Below are positions 60,543 through 64,000 of a DNA stretch of 64,000 nucleotides, piece by piece. Made by a program: the position numbers and the translations under genes. The notes under the pieces were generated by a model, which saw only the letters and a list, made by a program, of their open reading frames with translations, did no database searches and was not told the DNA's origin. Source of the stretch: Bacillus wiedmannii. Lineage in GTDB: Bacteria; Bacillota; Bacilli; Bacillales; Bacillaceae_G. Location of the stretch: contig NZ_LOBC01000015.1 of assembly GCF_001583695.1 (NCBI RefSeq), positions 1 through 64,000 of the forward strand. Reading direction: 5' to 3'. The stretch's first letter is position 1. Every line of letters starts with the position of its first letter.

Positions 60543-63500
60543 ATGCACATTAAAGATCGAAGTTCTATTCATAGAAATAAAGGGGTAGAAGCGTTTTGGA
60601 AGGAGCAATTATCTTCCGAGGTTCTTGATTTTTCTATATTTAATAGTGATTACCAACTAAATAAAGAAAATCCTTGTGAGCACGTTCAAATCATAATGAA
60701 TGTAGAGTTGAGTAAAAGTATACAAAAAGAAAGTAAGTCTCAAGATTTATTATTATTTAGCTGGTTACAGGCCGCGTTAAGGATTTGTTTGGCACACTAT
60801 ACAGATCAAGAAAGAATTACTATTGGTATTCCTGTAATCGAAGAAAATCTTGAAAAAAGCGAGAATCTTAATAAATTGATTCCTTTAGGAAGTGAAATCC
60901 ATCCGCATCATAGCTTTAAACAAGTAGTGAATCAAATTGAAGAAACGACTTTATTTGGGTATGACAATCAGGGGTATCCACTCTCTGAATTATTAGTGGA
61001 ACATCCTTTAACTCCTTTTCAAATTGTTATTGGGATGGAAGGGTTACATAATAAAAATTCGATAGAAGAATATGCAGAGAATAATTTAGTGGTCTGGATA
61101 CAAAGAAAATGGAATGAAATACATAATGAATTTGAATTTCAAATTTCTTTCAAATCTCATTCGTTTTCTTCTTTGCAACAGTTTGCAAATTCGTATCTTT
61201 ATATTTTAAAGCAAGTATTAAAAAATCCGAATTTGACAGTGAAAGATATTTGTATTATTGCAGAAGAAGAGAAAGAGTTGTTAGAAGGATGGAATAACAG
61301 TCAGACAAACATAGACTTGTTTCTAACATTTCAAGATTTGTTTGAAGAACAAGTGTTAAAAACCCCAGATCAAATCGCTGTTGTTTGTAATGATCAATAT
61401 TTAACATATAAAGAATTGAATAGGAAAGCAAATCGATTGGCTTTTATTCTTCAAAGTAAAGGTGTATCCAAGGAAAGTATTATTGGGGTTATGGTAGACC
61501 GGTCATTAGAAATGATCATTGGCATGATGGGAATTTTTAAAGCAGGTGCAGCATATTTACCAATCGATCCTAACTATCCAAATGAACGAATTGAATATAT
61601 GTTACAAGATAGTCAAGCAAAATGTTTATTGAGCAAGCGAACGGAAGTAGAGTTACCGCAATTTGCTGGTGAAGTGCTGTATCTTGATGAGGAACATCTC
61701 TTCCAAGGTGAAGAAAGTAATTTAATTCGGGAAGGCGATCCTAATGATTTGGCTTATGTCATTTACACATCAGGATCAACAGGAAATCCAAAAGGAGTAA
61801 TGGTGGAACAGAAATCTCTTGTTCATTTTTTAAGTGCAATGAGAGAAAAAGTAAAAGATAATCAATCATTCTTGTTTCTTGCTAGTGTTTCTTTTGATAT
61901 TTCCTTGTTAGAAATATGTCTTCCTTTAACACAAGGCTCGAAAGTAGTCATTGCTACAGAGGACCAGTTTGCAACAAAAGAATTGGCTCATTTGGTCAAA
62001 GTACATAAGGTGGATTTATGGGAATCAACGCCATCGCGAATGGAAGTGATTTTAAATGATCCAGAAGGGGTAAATTTTCTGAAAGATTTAAAATCTATTT
62101 TGTTAGCAGGAGAAGCATTTTCCATTGATTTGGTTGAAAAAATTCGATGCATCAGTGAAGCGACAATTTTAAATATTTATGGTCCTACAGAAACAACCAT
62201 TTGTGCAACAGTAAAAGATTTGAGCTCCGCCAAAGAAGTTACGATTGGAAGTCCCAATCCGAATTATCATTCCTATATATTGAATAAGTATGGTCAATTA
62301 AAACCATTTGGAATTCCGGGTGAACTCTGTATTGGTGGCGTGGCGGTAGCACGAGGCTATCTTGGGAAATCTAAACTGACAGATGAAAAATTTGTACCGA
62401 ATCCTTTTACTGCAGGAGAAATGATGTATCATACGGGGGATCTCGTTCGTTGGTTGCCTAATGGAGAACTTGAATATCTAGGTCGAATGGATCATCAAGT
62501 AAAAATTCGGGGATATCGGATTGAATTAAGAGAAATCGAAAGCCAGTTAAGGGAATATCCACAAATAAAGCAAGCTATCGTTGTTGATCAAGTATATGGA
62601 AATAGGAAATTATTAGCTGCGTACTATGTATCCGATAATAAGGTCTCTTTTGATGAAATCAGAAAATATTTAAGTGATAAATTACCTGAGTTTATGATTC
62701 CTGAAAAAATGATTCAGGTGGAAGAGATTCCGCTGAATCCAAATGGGAAAGTAGATAGGAAAAGATTATTAGATATAACACAAACGGATTATATATCAAT
62801 TCCATACGTTGCACCGCGCAATGAAATTGAACAAGCATTGGTGCATGCATGGGAAAAAGTTATGGAGATTGAGGGAATCGGTATTCATGATAATTTTTTT
62901 GCTTTAAAAGGAGAATCGATTAAAGCACTTCAGGTAATTAATTTATTAAGAAAAGACTGCTTAAAAATAAGTACAACAGATTTTTTTAAGCATCCTACGA
63001 TTGCTCAACTTAGTTCTTGTGTAGAGGTAGAGCATAAAGAGAAAAACTTTGAAAATAGACCAACTCATGTTAAAGATTTGTCTAAGTCATTTCCATTAAC
63101 AGAGGTTCAGACAGCGTACATGTTAGGGAGGAATTCACAGTTTGAATTAAGTGGTATTTCACCTCAAACTTATTTTGAATATGAAACAAAATTGGATATC
63201 AATCGTCTTTCGAAAAGTTTTCAGAAGGTAATTCAACGTCATCCGATGTTACGAGCTGTAATTTTACCAGAGGGAGAACAGCAAATATTACAAAGCGTTC
63301 CTGATTACGAGATTGAAATAGTAAATCTCATAGATTTAGATGATAGGAATCAAAATGCTCGCTTACAAGAAGAACGTTCTCGAATGACTAACCATGTATT
63401 CCCTTTGGGGCAATGGCCTTTGTTTGAATTAAAAGCCTTTCTTTTAAAAGAAGACACGTATTTATTATGTTTTCGATACGATGCTTTATTAATGGACGGA

Positions 63501-64000
63501 GCAAGCATGAACATTGTTGGACAGGATTTGTTGCATTATTATTATAAACCAAATCAAAAATTAGAATCTCTATCTTTTGATTTTCAAGATTACATGTTTA
63601 TCTATGATGAAATGGAAAAAAGCGAAGAATATAAAACAGCAAAAGATTATTGGACAAGTAAGCTTCCTGACTTTCCATTTGCACCTTCTTTGCTGTTAAA
63701 AAAGGATCCGGCAGAGATTGCTACTCCTAAATTCCAATCACTTACTAAGATCCTGGACAATGAAAAGTGGACAAAGATACGAAAGTTAGCACAAGAGAAA
63801 GAAGTAACTCCTTCCGCTCTGCTTTGTACAATATATGGTGATGTGTTGGCATATTGGAGTAATCAACGTAAATTTGCAATTAATTTGACTGTATTTAACC
63901 GTTATCCTGTTCATGAAGAAGTAGAACAGATTGTGGGAGATTTCACATCGCTTATTTTGTTGGATGTTGATGTAAAACCAGAACAATCTTTCTTTACTAG
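60543..64000 (+). CDS. non-ribosomal peptide synthetase (3' end outside window)
   Basis: An open frame of about 1152 codons without a stop. Domains in order: the C-terminal half of a condensation domain (about residues 10-250; no HHxxxDG, begins at FWKEQLSS), an adenylation domain (about 265-745; YTSGSTGNPKG, YGPTETTICATV, NGKVDRK), a carrier domain with phosphopantetheine serine in KGESIKAL (about 790), and a heterocyclization (Cy) domain from about 847 (FPLTEVQTAYMLGR, RHPML, DALLMDGAS in the DxxxxD position, GDFTSL). Cy domains condense and cyclise Cys, Ser or Thr. Likely module 1 plus the start of module 2. Substrates not predicted. Confidence 0.9.
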   Translation, partial: MHIKDRSSIHRNKGVEAFWKEQLSSEVLDFSIFNSDYQLNKENPCEHVQIIMNVELSKSIQKESKSQDLLLFSWLQAALRICLAHYTDQERITIGIPVIEENLEKSENLNKLIPLGSEIHPHHSFKQVVNQIEETTLFGYDNQGYPLSELLVEHPLTPFQIVIGMEGLHNKNSIEEYAENNLVVWIQRKWNEIHNEFEFQISFKSHSFSSLQQFANSYLYILKQVLKNPNLTVKDICIIAEEEKELLEGWNNSQTNIDLFLTFQDLFEEQVLKTPDQIAVVCNDQYLTYKELNRKANRLAFILQSKGVSKESIIGVMVDRSLEMIIGMMGIFKAGAAYLPIDPNYPNERIEYMLQDSQAKCLLSKRTEVELPQFAGEVLYLDEEHLFQGEESNLIREGDPNDLAYVIYTSGSTGNPKGVMVEQKSLVHFLSAMREKVKDNQSFLFLASVSFDISLLEICLPLTQGSKVVIATEDQFATKELAHLVKVHKVDLWESTPSRMEVILNDPEGVNFLKDLKSILLAGEAFSIDLVEKIRCISEATILNIYGPTETTICATVKDLSSAKEVTIGSPNPNYHSYILNKYGQLKPFGIPGELCIGGVAVARGYLGKSKLTDEKFVPNPFTAGEMMYHTGDLVRWLPNGELEYLGRMDHQVKIRGYRIELREIESQLREYPQIKQAIVVDQVYGNRKLLAAYYVSDNKVSFDEIRKYLSDKLPEFMIPEKMIQVEEIPLNPNGKVDRKRLLDITQTDYISIPYVAPRNEIEQALVHAWEKVMEIEGIGIHDNFFALKGESIKALQVINLLRKDCLKISTTDFFKHPTIAQLSSCVEVEHKEKNFENRPTHVKDLSKSFPLTEVQTAYMLGRNSQFELSGISPQTYFEYETKLDINRLSKSFQKVIQRHPMLRAVILPEGEQQILQSVPDYEIEIVNLIDLDDRNQNARLQEERSRMTNHVFPLGQWPLFELKAFLLKEDTYLLCFRYDALLMDGASMNIVGQDLLHYYYKPNQKLESLSFDFQDYMFIYDEMEKSEEYKTAKDYWTSKLPDFPFAPSLLLKKDPAEIATPKFQSLTKILDNEKWTKIRKLAQEKEVTPSALLCTIYGDVLAYWSNQRKFAINLTVFNRYPVHEEVEQIVGDFTSLILLDVDVKPEQSFFT

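Noticed and set aside
63786-63986. Minus frame at the window end
   Set aside because: Lies inside the continuous NRPS frame.
1-64000. CRISPR arrays, tRNA, rRNA or insertion sequences
   Set aside because: No regularly spaced repeats, cloverleaf sequences or transposase genes seen by eye; a tool-based scan could still find weak ones.

Overview
The window looks like chromosome of a Bacillus cereus group bacterium (B. cereus, B. thuringiensis, B. anthracis and relatives). This rests on low-GC Firmicute codon use, AAGGAGG-type ribosome binding sites with many TTG/GTG starts, spore genes (sleB-ypeB-ylaJ type), an exact PlcR-box match, a bacterial kynurenine operon, and families such as DUF4181, DUF3889 and DUF3977. 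No rRNA, tRNA, CRISPR array, complete insertion sequence or prophage was seen. Housekeeping genes throughout argue against a plasmid.

Layout. 0-8 kb: a repetitive hydrophobic protein, a GNAT acetyltransferase, a ferredoxin-rpiA pair, an ECF-like sigma factor coupled to a second-type clpP, and a glycine betaine transporter whose binding protein diverges from its ATPase and permease. 8-16 kb: HIT and PP2C-like genes that overlap, two DUF4181 membrane proteins around a NUDIX gene, a P-loop kinase, GrpB, an SDR, an AraC regulator with a Fur-like box, an MFS exporter and a DinB protein. 16-27 kb: acoABCL behind an excellent sigma-54 promoter, then seven unrelated genes, then acoR (the sigma-54 activator) behind a cre-like site. 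27-34 kb: DUF3977, NUDIX, a TetR regulator divergent from kynU-kynB-kynA, a serine hydrolase and a Pr6Pr-type membrane protein. 34-40 kb: the spore-cortex operon, then small lipoprotein, GNAT, DUF1697 and SMI1/KNR4 genes separated by strong terminators.

40-50 kb holds the least expected content: a ParM/StbA-type actin ATPase followed by a small ribbon-helix-helix-like protein with TTACAT repeats upstream (a chromosomal ParMR-like pair); an alpha/beta hydrolase; a quinone-oxidoreductase-like gene; a MocR regulator divergent from an EamA exporter; a protein of three tandem DnaA domain-I repeats with no AAA+ motor; and a solitary secY away from ribosomal genes. 50-59 kb: DinB, a secreted 5'-nucleotidase, a PlcR-box M4 metalloprotease and a cre-controlled secreted pullulanase, separated by long AT-rich spacers with decayed gene remnants. 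59.5-64 kb starts a non-ribosomal peptide cluster: a SagB-type FMN oxidase followed by an NRPS (half condensation domain, adenylation, carrier, heterocyclization) that runs off the window end. This suggests a thiazole or oxazole product.

Together the region is mostly nutrient scavenging and overflow metabolism (acetoin, tryptophan, alpha-glucans, nucleotides, protein), stress and spore functions, and accessory modules. The best candidates for undescribed biology are the ParMR-like pair, the triple DnaA-N protein, the NRPS with a half C domain, and the sigma factor-ClpP operon.
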